Assembly (NCBI GenBank): GCA_913055785.1
Contig: CAJXLJ010000005.1
Coordinates: 62,001 to 126,000, forward strand
From: an uncultured Parvularculaceae bacterium
GTDB taxonomy: Bacteria; Pseudomonadota; Alphaproteobacteria; Caulobacterales; Parvularculaceae
Direction: 5' to 3'
DNA: 64,000 bases
A program made the position numbers and the translations under genes. Positions 46,256-53,886 of this stretch are shown one piece after another; position 1 is the stretch's first letter; each line of letters opens with the position of its first letter. The notes below the pieces were generated by a model. The model was not told the DNA's origin and did no database searches. It saw only the letters and a list, made by a program, of their open reading frames with translations.

Positions 46256-46305
46256 AATCCAGTGTAATCCAGTATAATTCAGTGGAACCCAGAGTAACGC
46301 CGTGT
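46256..46305. repeat. Five tandem 10-bp repeats between int and alpA-like gene
   Basis: Units AATCCAGTGT, AATCCAGTAT, AATTCAGTGG, AACCCAGAGT, AACGCCGTGT in register, decaying to the right. The 10-bp period matches one helical turn, so a protein could bind all units on one face. No gene occupies this 283-bp gap. Confidence 0.7.
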
Positions 46306-46362
46306 ACGGTTGAACGGTTACTTGTAATGAAGCGCACCCAGTGCGGGGAATAATATATAGCG

Positions 46363-46392
46363 CCGGCTGTCTTTTCAGCCGGTGTTTTTTTT
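46363..46392 (+). terminator. Rho-independent terminator after integrase
   Basis: CCGGCTG (46363-46369), loop TCTTTT, CAGCCGG (46376-46382), then GTTTTTTTT-type run to 46392. Confidence 0.8.
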
Positions 46393-46455
46393 GATCTTAA
46401 GGGTGCTGTTGAAACCGCAGCGATTCGGTGCGGCCAAAAAGAAAGGCGAGATAGC

Positions 46456-46659
46456 ATGAAACAAATTTGGACAGCACGAGCCGCAGCTGAGCGCCTCGGG
46501 CTATCCGTGTCCACTTTAGCGAAATGGCGCGTCGCCGGGGAAGGTCCAAAATGGATCAAGCTCGGAAACGCCAAGGTTGCGTATGATGAGGCCGATCTCA
46601 TCGAATGGCTGGACTCTAGAAAAAGACAGTCAACGAGTGAGCCAGCCGATGCAGCATAA
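46456..46659 (+). CDS. AlpA/excisionase-like helix-turn-helix protein
   Basis: 67 residues with a MerR/HTH_17-like DNA-binding core: WTARAAAERLGLSVSTLAKWRVAGEGPKWIKLGNAKVAYDEADLIEWL. Such proteins control integrase expression or act as recombination directionality factors. It lies after the integrase and next to the 10-bp repeats, which are candidate binding sites. Confidence 0.85.
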   Translation: MKQIWTARAAAERLGLSVSTLAKWRVAGEGPKWIKLGNAKVAYDEADLIEWLDSRKRQSTSEPADAA

Positions 46660-46668
46660 AAAAACGCC

Positions 46669-46695
46669 CCGGTGGTCAGCTGGCACTGACCCCGG
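46669..46695 (+). promoter_or_regulatory. Hairpin in the leader of the small cargo genes
   Basis: CCGG-T-GGTCAG, loop CTGGCA, CTGACC-CCGG. No T run follows, so it is more likely a leader structure or attenuator than a simple terminator. It lies between the AlpA-like gene and the 58-residue ORF. Confidence 0.4.
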
Positions 46696-46740
46696 AGCTA
46701 ACCTTCCATCCCCCTCCAATCACAGAAGGAATTGAAAAGC

Positions 46741-46914
46741 GTGAGCGTCTTACAAGACATGTACGAAGAGGGCAATCGCCCCGATTCCCACAACGATAGT
46801 CTGTCAGCTTACAGGGAAAACTGGGTTCTCAGAAAATTTGGCCTCTACGGGCCTACCGGTAAATTGATCTGCACATTGGCGTTCTTCGGTGGCGACGGAG
46901 GCCCTCATGACTAA
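46741..46914 (+). CDS. Hypothetical small protein
   Basis: 57 residues from a GTG at 46741 with AAGGA about 10 bases upstream. SVLQDMYEEGNRPDSHNDSLSAYRENW, no recognised domain. Its stop overlaps the ATG of the next gene (ATGACTAA), so coupling is plausible. Only weakly supported. Confidence 0.4.
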   Translation: MSVLQDMYEEGNRPDSHNDSLSAYRENWVLRKFGLYGPTGKLICTLAFFGGDGGPHD

Positions 46915-47125
46915 GCCAACCGCCGCCCAACGAAACCCCATGCGCGCGATCCGGCGGCACTGCCTCGCCTGTTGCGGCGGCAGCGCCGTCTCCGTCACAG
47001 AATGTCCCGCCGCCGCGTGTGCGCTGTGGGCGTTCAGGATGGGCGAAAACCCATTCCGTGCGCCCGCCACCGAGAAACAGAAAGCGCAAGCCCTGAAAAA
47101 TCTAAAGGCGGCGCGGGCGGCGTAA
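46907..47125 (+). CDS. Small cysteine-rich protein
   Basis: 72 residues from the ATG at 46907. RAIRRHCLACCGGSAVSVTEC, then CALWAFRMGENPF: five or six cysteines spaced to bind zinc. Similar proteins occur in alphaproteobacterial integrated elements; role unknown. Two bases separate its stop from the next gene. Confidence 0.65.
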   Translation: MTKPTAAQRNPMRAIRRHCLACCGGSAVSVTECPAAACALWAFRMGENPFRAPATEKQKAQALKNLKAARAA

Positions 47126-47127
47126 GA

Positions 47128-47655
47128 ATGCGAACTCACAACAAGACAGGGCGGGGCAAAAATGCGCCCCGTCACGTTCGTATCTATCGCTCGATGATGC
47201 GAACAGAAGCCTGGCAGGCACTCAGCGCGGTCGAAAAGGCCGTGCTCATCGAGTTGTATGCGCTCTATAATGGCGAGAACAACGGCGAATTGTTCCTAAG
47301 TTGCCGGGAAGCTGCACGGCGCTGTCATATAAACAAGGATACAGCCTCGCGCGCATTCTCGGCGCTGGAGGAAAAAGGGTTCATTCGCCGACGTTCCAAG
47401 GCGTCAATTGATTGGAAACTTAACCTTGCCCGATGCTGGATATTGACCGAGCATCCTTTCCCCGAAGGGACGGCGCCGACAAGGGATTATCAGTACTGGC
47501 GGCGTCTAGATGATAAAACCGCGGCCCTCGAAAACGGACAGACCGCCCCCCAGAACCGGACAGGAAAGAAAGGCGCGCCGGCGGAGCGTATTCATTTGAG
47601 GGACAAATCCATAAAAAATTCGAAAACGGCGTCCATCGAAACGGGACACAGATAG
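47128..47655 (+). CDS. Winged-helix DNA-binding protein of the element
   Basis: 175 residues from the ATG at 47128. MMRTEAWQALSAVEKAVLIELYALYNGENNGELFLSCREAARRCHINKDTASRAFSALEEKGFIRRR is a winged helix resembling replication/partition-type helix-turn-helix proteins carried by phages and islands. The C-terminal third is polar and unconserved-looking. Could regulate the element; a replication role is possible but not shown. Confidence 0.65.
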   Translation: MRTHNKTGRGKNAPRHVRIYRSMMRTEAWQALSAVEKAVLIELYALYNGENNGELFLSCREAARRCHINKDTASRAFSALEEKGFIRRRSKASIDWKLNLARCWILTEHPFPEGTAPTRDYQYWRRLDDKTAALENGQTAPQNRTGKKGAPAERIHLRDKSIKNSKTASIETGHR

Positions 47656-47929
47656 TTTACCATACGCGGCAGCGTTCTTACCGGCTGAACATTCAGCGCA
47701 ACGTAAGGCGCGCGGCGCGGGGGCCGCCCAATAGCCCGAGCGCCAGCGCGCCGCCTCTCACGAGAAAACTTTAATGGGGGGCTTCACAAAAACATTCGTC
47801 TTTGCGCGTGAACCGGCCGGGATACACCGGCTGTGCGTTTCACCCCGAAAAAAGATTTGAATGAAATGGCCAATCTGTTTTTTTATCGGGCGGGAAAACT
47901 CAGGTTAGCCACATGATTTCGAGAAAATA
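47656..47929. other. Non-coding interval in the element (274 bases)
   Basis: No supported gene. Contains a GC-rich stretch at about 47708-47760, a small palindrome GCCGG gataca CCGGC near 47815-47830, then an AT-rich stretch before the next gene, probably its promoter. It does not show a recognisable transfer origin. Confidence 0.4.
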
Positions 47930-48523
47930 ATGGGCGGATGGGGCAGCGGCGGCGGACGAAACGCGACGAAAACCACGGACCTGCGCCGGATTGACCTTGC
48001 GGATTTGCGGCGGCTCAACATGCTGCGCGAATGCGGGCCCCGGCTTTTTTGCTGGTCGCGAAATGGCGAGAGCGTCGCGTCGGTGGGCGTCGAGTATCGG
48101 CGCACCAAGATCATTCTAAAGTACCGGGTCCGAGAATATGGCGGCGAATGGACGCCGATCCGGGAGGAAATTCCCCTCGCGCGTACCGCGCAGAAATTCG
48201 GCGGGGAACGCATTTGGTTTGTCTGTCCGGGCTGCGGGCGCCGTTGCCGGGCGATTTACGGCGGCGACTATTTCCGTTGCCGTAAGTGTCACAAAGCAAC
48301 TTACCCAAGCCAATATGAGGATTATTACAATCGTCTGATTTCGCGCGCTCAAGACGTTCGGATAAAACTCGGCGCCTCTGGCGGCATGGACGAACTATTC
48401 CCGCCCAAACCGAAATGGATGCGCTGGAAAACTTACCGTCGCCTTGAGCGCGACGATGAACTTGCGGGCGCGATGTTCTGGGCTATGCTAAGAGAGTATG
48501 ACCCGATAATTCGAGGCGAATGA
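47930..48523 (+). CDS. Zinc-ribbon protein of mobile element type
   Basis: 197 residues, function unknown. Starts GGWGSGGGRNATKTTDLRRIDLADL, a conserved opening of proteins carried on alphaproteobacterial islands. A C-terminal treble of cysteines (FVCPGCGRRCRAIYGGDYFRCRKCHKATYPSQ) forms a zinc ribbon. Its stop overlaps the next gene's ATG (ATGA). Confidence 0.7.
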   Translation: MGGWGSGGGRNATKTTDLRRIDLADLRRLNMLRECGPRLFCWSRNGESVASVGVEYRRTKIILKYRVREYGGEWTPIREEIPLARTAQKFGGERIWFVCPGCGRRCRAIYGGDYFRCRKCHKATYPSQYEDYYNRLISRAQDVRIKLGASGGMDELFPPKPKWMRWKTYRRLERDDELAGAMFWAMLREYDPIIRGE

Positions 48524-48936
48524 GCCCAATGTTACGACTGTCGATTGTCACCCTGATTAGCTCGATTGCGATGATAGCGCGCGCCGCCGCTGATCCGTGC
48601 GAAGCTGACCTGCCTAAACCGGGTGCCGAGTTTTCCGGCCCCGTCACTTACATCATTGACGGCGACGGTCTATGCGTTGGCAACCACAACGGTGGTATCG
48701 AGGTCCGGCTTGGCGATTTCGATGCGCCGGAACAAGGCCAGCCGGGCGCGAAGGACGCGACCGATGCGCTTCGCAAACTTGCTTTCGGCAAAAATGTAGT
48801 TTGCACATCCTGTGAGGGTGCCAGAAACCCGAACCGGTGCGTATCCTACGACCGCGTTATTGCGACCTGCCGATTGAATGGTGAACGTCTAGGCGATCTT
48901 TTGCGAGCGTTGGGCGTTCGAGAAGGCGGCAACTAG
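48520..48936 (+). CDS. Secreted staphylococcal-nuclease-like protein
   Basis: 138 residues: signal sequence, then an SNase OB-fold core with candidate catalytic positions D48 (YIIDGDG), R63 (EVRLGDFDAPE), E71 and R112 (SYDRVIATC). Two extra cysteine pairs (CTSC and NRC/ATC) suggest disulfides, so it may work outside the cytoplasm. ATG at 48520 overlaps the previous gene by 4 bases; a second ATG is at 48529. Confidence 0.85.
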   Translation: MSPMLRLSIVTLISSIAMIARAAADPCEADLPKPGAEFSGPVTYIIDGDGLCVGNHNGGIEVRLGDFDAPEQGQPGAKDATDALRKLAFGKNVVCTSCEGARNPNRCVSYDRVIATCRLNGERLGDLLRALGVREGGN

Positions 48937-48946
48937 ACAGTCGCCG

Positions 48947-49186
48947 TCACGCCGGGGTACAGCGATAGACTCTTTTGATTGCGGCGTTTTCGGCATTCCA
49001 TTTATGAAGTGCCTGCTGAACCTCGGTGCACGCGTGGTAGTCGTCCAAATACCCCGTTATGAGTATGGTCTTTTCCCACTCGCCGTACGCATTTTGAAGC
49101 TCCAACCAATAGTCACCGCTTTCTGGTAGTGACTTCCCGCAAGCCGAAAGCGTTAACAGACATGTTAGCGTCACGATTTTATTCAT
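48947..49186 (-). CDS. Small hypothetical lipoprotein
   Basis: 79 residues with lipobox LSAC at residues 13-16 (TLSACGK). The mature part contains two cysteines (CTEVQ and RCTPA) and no recognised domain. Runs against the neighbouring genes. Probably a real envelope lipoprotein of the element. Confidence 0.55.
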   Translation of the reverse strand: MNKIVTLTCLLTLSACGKSLPESGDYWLELQNAYGEWEKTILITGYLDDYHACTEVQQALHKWNAENAAIKRVYRCTPA

Positions 49187-49243
49187 AGAGATAACTCATT
49201 CCACTATAATATGATGTTCAGACTTTGAACACATACTCTGCAA

Positions 49244-49471
49244 ATGGCCACACTTACAGACTTGATACGCCACTTCGACCCGGCAACTCGCGTTGAGCGC
49301 CGCCGCCGCATCTACGCCATCGCGGATTGGTGGGCGGCATATCTGATCCAGAAGCACGGCGACAAAGCCCACGCCTTAGTAGCCTGTAGGCGTCTTCAGC
49401 TAGGTACGTCCCGAGTTCCGGCATGGCTTAGGAATCATATTTGGTGCAAGGTCGCAGAGCGGCTAAAATGA
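49244..49471 (+). CDS. Small hypothetical protein
   Basis: 75 residues, basic and helical: LIRHFDPATRVERRRRIYAIADWWAAYLIQKHGDKAHALVACRRL. Not recognised. ATG start; no clear operon partner. Confidence 0.45.
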   Translation: MATLTDLIRHFDPATRVERRRRIYAIADWWAAYLIQKHGDKAHALVACRRLQLGTSRVPAWLRNHIWCKVAERLK

Positions 49472-49544
49472 TACTTACGGCAAACTAACGTGGGTCAGTA
49501 CGCACTATGGATTTAATTAACTATAAAAACTGCATACAGACGAC

Positions 49545-50192
49545 TCATCGTCTCGCGTCCATTTTCTCGGCGTCAAAAGGGCGTTGCAGCCGCAAACTTT
49601 CCTCGCCACCGCTAAGCCATTCTTTACATTCGTCAGGCTCTGTAAGTATCACCGGCATCGCCTTTTCATGTACGGGACGCACAATATCATTGGCCTCAGT
49701 CGTAAAGAACGCATAAAGTTCCCAATCATCCTCCTCGCGGGCGCGCCTTTTCTTTCCCGGTTGTTCTTTAAGCCGTTCGCCGCGCCAAGGGCGCCAGACA
49801 CCGGCGAAGAATGCAATTTCATGTCCCTTGATCTTAAACCACGTTGATTCGCGCACTGGTTCGGCAAATTCAGTAAACGGAACAAGGCAACGATATTTTG
49901 ATTCCGTCATCCACTCGCGGTTTACGTCGCGCCACCATTTGCTTTTGAGGTTTCTGATATTTGTGATCGGCGCTTTCTGGCCGGGTATAGGCGGGAAGCC
50001 CCACCGCAACATTGCGAGTTCGAGCTTGCCCTTACCCTTCGGGCGCAAGACCGGCGCATCCTGATCGGGGAAAATGTCCGCTTGGCCGCCGTAATTCGCC
50101 GTCGCGGCGGTCGGCGCAAGGTCGTAATCCATCAATGCAGCCAAGCGCTTGATTTCGGCAATGGAACCCCGGTTTGCGTAGCGGTTGCACAT
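49545..50192 (-). CDS. SRAP-domain protein (YedK/HMCES-like)
   Basis: SOS-response-associated peptidase that forms a covalent crosslink with abasic sites in single-stranded DNA. 215 residues. The start must be the ATG at 50192 because the nucleophile C2 follows the initiator Met (MCNRYANRG). The other active-site residues are seen: N in APITNIRNL, E in LVPFTEFAEP and H in VHEKAMPVIL. A longer reading from 50228 would hide C2. Cargo of the element, probably linked with the Y-family polymerase gene that follows on the opposite strand. Confidence 0.92.
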   Translation of the reverse strand: MCNRYANRGSIAEIKRLAALMDYDLAPTAATANYGGQADIFPDQDAPVLRPKGKGKLELAMLRWGFPPIPGQKAPITNIRNLKSKWWRDVNREWMTESKYRCLVPFTEFAEPVRESTWFKIKGHEIAFFAGVWRPWRGERLKEQPGKKRRAREEDDWELYAFFTTEANDIVRPVHEKAMPVILTEPDECKEWLSGGEESLRLQRPFDAEKMDARR

Positions 50193-50329
50193 CGAGACAT
50201 TTACAGCCCACAGCGCAGTCAAAAACAAGTGATTGACTCGCCGCCCTCAGAGGCGTTTGATCCCGGTCCACCGGGCGGTGAGGATATTGGGGAACGGGCG
50301 GTCCTTTGACTGGAAGAAAGGACGTAGCC

Positions 50330-50515
50330 GTGACTATTGCCGAACTTATCGCTGAACTCGAAAAATACCCGCCTGACTTGCCGGTCGTGACCTATGTTGG
50401 ACCAGACGGCGATCCATTCGACGTGCAACATGTAGAAATACGGCACGTCCACGCGGAATACTCCCTGTGGACTGACGGGAAAGCGGACACCGACGTCAAA
50501 GTCCTTGCAATCTAA
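50330..50515 (+). CDS. Small hypothetical protein before the polymerase gene
   Basis: 61 residues from a GTG at 50330 (GAAAGGACGTAGCC upstream). TIAELIAELEKYPPDLPVVTYVGPDG, then DVQHVEIRHVHA, resembles short phage/island proteins. It lies 11 bases before the polymerase start and could be cotranscribed. Confidence 0.55.
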   Translation: MTIAELIAELEKYPPDLPVVTYVGPDGDPFDVQHVEIRHVHAEYSLWTDGKADTDVKVLAI

Positions 50516-50526
50516 GGGCGTCGCAT

Positions 50527-51780
50527 GTGCGCAAGCCGGAAACCATAGAACGGCTGTATCTTGATTTTGACGGGTTCTTTGCATCCGTCATGCAACAAGC
50601 CATGCCTGCGTTGCGGGGCCGCCCTGTCGGCGTCATCCCGTTCGAGACGGACAAGGCGAAATACACCGTTGTCATCGCGTGTTCAAAGGAAGCCAAGGCG
50701 AAAGGCATTCCAAATGTCATCGCCGTTCCCGAAGCGAAAAAACTTTGCCCCGATCTGGTGCTGGTTACACAACGGCCTGACCTTTTCCGGCGCGCACATA
50801 ACGCGCTGTTAAACGAAATCAGTTGCGAAATCCCCATCGACACCGTGAAGTCGATTGACGAACTGACCTGCCGGTTGGGGCCAAAAGACATGGCGGACCC
50901 GGAAGGCCTGGCGGCCCGGTTGAAAAAGCGGATTGCCGCTAATGTCGGGCCGCACATCACCTGTTCAATCGGGTTCGCCGCCAACCGCATGCTCGCAAAA
51001 ATCGCCTGCAAGATTGACAAGCCCAACGGTGTTACGATCTGGCGGCCTCAAGATATGCCGTCGCCTTTATTGCCGCTGCCGTTTGAAGACATACCCGGTA
51101 TAGGCGCGCGGCTGGAACGCCGACTGAACCGCGCCGGTATCTGGACCGTCGAGCATCTTTTGAAAACCCAGCCGAAGCAGCTTCGCGCGCTGTGGGGCAA
51201 CGTCAATGGCGAGCGCATGTGGTACGGCCTACACGGCTATGACGTGCAGGCGCAGCCGACGCATCGCGGCATGTATGGTCACAGCCGCGTGCTGCCGCCG
51301 GAAGCGCGTAAGCTTCATCAGTGCCGGGGCTTTGCGCGCCTGTTGCTCACCAAGGCGGCGCGCCGCATGCGCCGGGACCGTTATTATTCCAACAAGCTTT
51401 GGCTGTGGCTGGACCTTCGCGAGGGCGGATGGTTCGGGCAGCGAGAACTGCCCTGCGTGAATGACGATCAGGCGATTTTGTCCGGGCTTGGCGCGCTATG
51501 GAATGAGGCGGCGGACGAACTCCCGAAGCGGCATGAAATTGTTCGCGTCGGCGTAACCCTTACCGAAATCGTCCCCGCCGATGGGCGCCAACTCGATATG
51601 TTCCTGAACGATGACCGCGACCGGCAGAAATGGGAGCGCATCACTTTCAGTATCGACGCCCTGAACCGGAAATTCGGAAAGCGCGTCGTTTCGGTTGGAC
51701 CGTGGACGCCGCCGCCCGGCGGTTATGCAGGCGGCAAGATCGCCTATACGCGCATTCCTTCAGCGGAGGATTTCTGGTGA
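50527..51780 (+). CDS. Y-family DNA polymerase (DinB-like)
   Basis: Translesion polymerase, 417 residues from a GTG at 50527. Palm motifs: LYLDFDGFFASV with two acidic metal ligands and KSIDELTC (SIDE with catalytic Asp-Glu). Then GFAANRMLAKIACKIDKPNG, a thumb helix-hairpin-helix (EDIPGIGARLERRLNRAGIWTVEHLL) and a little-finger domain. QLDMF in GRQLDMFLND looks like a sliding-clamp-binding motif. With the SRAP gene it makes a DNA-damage-handling pair on the element; no LexA box was identified. Confidence 0.92.
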   Translation: MRKPETIERLYLDFDGFFASVMQQAMPALRGRPVGVIPFETDKAKYTVVIACSKEAKAKGIPNVIAVPEAKKLCPDLVLVTQRPDLFRRAHNALLNEISCEIPIDTVKSIDELTCRLGPKDMADPEGLAARLKKRIAANVGPHITCSIGFAANRMLAKIACKIDKPNGVTIWRPQDMPSPLLPLPFEDIPGIGARLERRLNRAGIWTVEHLLKTQPKQLRALWGNVNGERMWYGLHGYDVQAQPTHRGMYGHSRVLPPEARKLHQCRGFARLLLTKAARRMRRDRYYSNKLWLWLDLREGGWFGQRELPCVNDDQAILSGLGALWNEAADELPKRHEIVRVGVTLTEIVPADGRQLDMFLNDDRDRQKWERITFSIDALNRKFGKRVVSVGPWTPPPGGYAGGKIAYTRIPSAEDFW

Positions 51781-52031
51781 GCTGGCTTGATGACATGCAC
51801 TTGCGGGATTTGGACGATAGTCAGGCGATTGAAGCGACCTGCATGAAATGCCTGCATACATGGCTGCAAAGCCCGCTGCAGTTGCTCCTGAAAGTGGACC
51901 ACCGCGACGTGACGCTTGCGGAAGTCGCGCGCGAATTGAAATGCAAGCGCCCGCATTGCGGCCATAGCGGCGCGCGGCTGTCGCTAGTTCGGAACGAGGA
52001 CACAAGCGGCTTTGTCGGCGGGATGCCGTGA
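51777..52031 (+). CDS. Small zinc-finger-like protein coupled to polymerase
   Basis: 84 residues from a GTG at 51777 that overlaps the polymerase stop (GTGA), so it is translationally coupled. ATCMKCLHTWLQSPLQLL, VDHRDVTLAEVARELKC, KRPHCGHSGARLSLVR: a C-x2-C...C-x4-C-x2-H-type zinc site. Function unknown; possibly an accessory of the polymerase. Confidence 0.7.
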   Translation: MSWLDDMHLRDLDDSQAIEATCMKCLHTWLQSPLQLLLKVDHRDVTLAEVARELKCKRPHCGHSGARLSLVRNEDTSGFVGGMP

Positions 52032-52192
52032 TAGGTAAGTATAACGTCTGATTTTCGCCGATAACAGACTGTTCCATCTGCTGTATTTCAGATAAAAACT
52101 AATACTCTAATTTAGGAGAGCCCATTATTGACTAACTCCCAAGACGCTTTACGGTTTCAGTACCCTATATCGGTGAGGAAGAGGGAAGCGTC

Positions 52193-52699
52193 ATGAATAA
52201 TGTAAAATTGCTAATCTCGGGCGTATTGTTAGGATTCATTGCTACATCTATGGCATCGGCGAACGCAAAAGACAGCGTACTCGAAACGCGGTCAATTAGC
52301 TGCGGGGCCGACCTCAGTAATTCAATGATGGATTGGGGTATAGGTGCTAAACAATTAGAAAAAGATGCAACTTTCGTAGGGGCTTACTATCTAAAATATC
52401 GCACCGCTAGCTCGGGTAGCGTGATCTGTGTTTGGCAGCCAGCTGAAGGCGGTGTAATTGAGTACGGCGTAATATATACAAAATGTTGCAAGGAAACGGC
52501 AATACGTAAGCAGCCAGTCGGAGATAACTGGCAATCTTCAAATTTGGCAGAGGTATTTGAAATAAGGCGTGGCAAATTTTACGCCGATGAAAAAGATTTT
52601 TCGGAGATCAAAGTCTGTACTGCTAACTTAAATGAGTGCAAGTTCACAGCTACCCTTATTGAGAAGTTTATCGACAGAACAGGCGATGATTCTTTTTAG
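52193..52699 (+). CDS. Hypothetical secreted protein
   Basis: 168 residues with a signal peptide (SGVLLGFIATSMASANA). The mature part has six or so cysteines (ISCGADL, VICVWQ, KCCKE, VCTAN, ECKFT) and no recognised domain. AT-rich relative to the chromosome, consistent with transfer. The 160 bases upstream show no other gene. ATG at 52193. Confidence 0.55.
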   Translation: MNNVKLLISGVLLGFIATSMASANAKDSVLETRSISCGADLSNSMMDWGIGAKQLEKDATFVGAYYLKYRTASSGSVICVWQPAEGGVIEYGVIYTKCCKETAIRKQPVGDNWQSSNLAEVFEIRRGKFYADEKDFSEIKVCTANLNECKFTATLIEKFIDRTGDDSF

Positions 52700-52704
52700 T
52701 GCTT

Positions 52705-53559
52705 CTAGTCCGTCTTGAGTGAGTCCGTTACTTTTGCAGAATTAAGCGGCATCTCTATTGTTTTCATGGTCCGGTCAGTCTCATCGAGGACTTTGATTAT
52801 CTTCTGGTAGTGGCGAATGTCTTCAAAGGATAGCTCGCGGCCTTTGCGGTCCTTTAGCCATTTCTGTGCGGGCTGATAACCGCCAATGTGAAAGCCCCAC
52901 GCGATTTTCGGGACATTCTCGAAATACTGCGCCCTGTTGATATAAACGCGGGAATTTTTGAACGTTGGCTTATCGACGATGTTGTTCCCTTCCTCGCCCT
53001 GCACTGTTTCAAATGGATAAGGCGTATCGCCGATGGCGGCCTCTTCCATGAGGTGTAGGCGGCGCAACTGTCCTCCTTTTTCGCGCACAGACCAAAAGAC
53101 GTCCCGCGTTTCCGGCCATGGGATGCGCGGGAAGTCGATCTTCAGAAATTCCGCGTAGGTCTCGCGATGGGCCGAGCAGTGCACGACGCCGTAAATATAA
53201 TCGAAGACATCGACCTCGTTCGCCTCCTCGCCCGGCGAGGCGCCTGTGAAATGCGCGCGAGCCTCCCCCGCTTGCGGGTTAAATGTCGCCGAAGGGAACG
53301 ATGGGGGTCTTATGCTCGCCTGCTTACGCAAATTCGCATAAAGGTTTTCGTTGAAATTCACCACGCGCGACTTGTCGATGTCGCCCCGGCGGAACACGAA
53401 GTCCGGCGCTCCGACCTTTTCTCGCTTGGGTTCGTTTTGGGCTGTGACCTTCGTATGGATGCTATCAAATAGCTTCTTAAACGCTGGTCTGTAGGAATGC
53501 TCCGTAGCGTCGCCACTCTTGTGAATTTCAATTACGTCTTTAAGAAATTCCGCTAGCAT
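52705..53559 (-). pseudogene. Internally deleted type ISP restriction-modification enzyme relic
   Basis: 284 residues joining two ends of a type ISP-like enzyme (normally about 1,000 residues or more). Residues 1-62 are its N-terminus (EFLKDVIEIHKSGDATEHSY, RPAFKKL, then NEPKREKVGAPDFVFRRGD) and residues 64-284 are its C-terminal specificity domain (DVFDYIYGVVHCSAHRETYA, FLKIDFPRIPW, RVYINRAQYFENV, HIGGYQPAQKWLKDRKGREL, HYQKIIKVLDET). The E-x-K half of the nuclease, the helicase if any, and the N6-methyltransferase NPPY region are absent. The junction is near 53373 and stays in frame, so a short fusion protein could still be made; methylation would be impossible. Confidence 0.8.
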
Positions 53560-53677
53560 TTCCGCTACTCTCCAAAGTCAGCTCTTGCATTCCTAGCTTA
53601 TTTCACCCCCGGCGCACGAACCTACTTCAACGGGCTCTATGTTGGGGTTCGATTGCGTGACAAAAAAAAGTTTCCGC

Positions 53678-53694
53678 TGGTAGCGCAGTGGTAG
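53678..53694. repeat. 17-bp inner repeat, right copy
   Basis: TGGTAGCGCAGTGGTAG, identical to 44902-44918, 60 bases inside the right att copy. It is followed by a further GGTAGCGC unit at 53690-53697. Confidence 0.7.
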
Positions 53695-53754
53695 CGCCAG
53701 CAATGCGGGTTACGCATTAGGACAAGTTAGAGTGAAATTTCTGTTTAATTTCAA

Positions 53755-53774
53755 TGATTTATGGTGCGCTTGCG
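53755..53774. repeat. attR: 20-bp direct repeat, right copy
   Basis: TGATTTATGGTGCGCTTGCG, identical to 44743-44762. The sequence beyond it (GGGAAGCCAACAAACAACGC) differs from the tRNA-derived sequence beyond the left copy. Confidence 0.8.
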
Positions 53775-53886
53775 GGAAGCCAACAAACAACGCAACCTGC
53801 TGTATTATTTCAGCAATTCAGATCGAAAAATTTTCGATACCCCCAATTATACCCCCATACGGATTTAACAGAATCAAAGCGTTCTT

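Larger units (their letters stand above)
53560..53886. other. Right end of the element (327 bases without a gene)
   Basis: Contains the 17-bp inner repeat (53678-53694) and the 20-bp att copy (53755-53774). The last 110 bases are AT-rich with several short C runs, and lead to the end of the PD-(D/E)XK gene. No coding sequence supported. Confidence 0.7.

Noticed and set aside
47656-47929. Possible transfer or replication origin
   Set aside because: Only a weak 5-bp palindrome and mixed composition; no relaxase or iteron set nearby.
49507-49716. Plus-strand frame in the SRAP region
   Set aside because: Opposite the SRAP 3' end and without a domain; the SRAP gene is firm.
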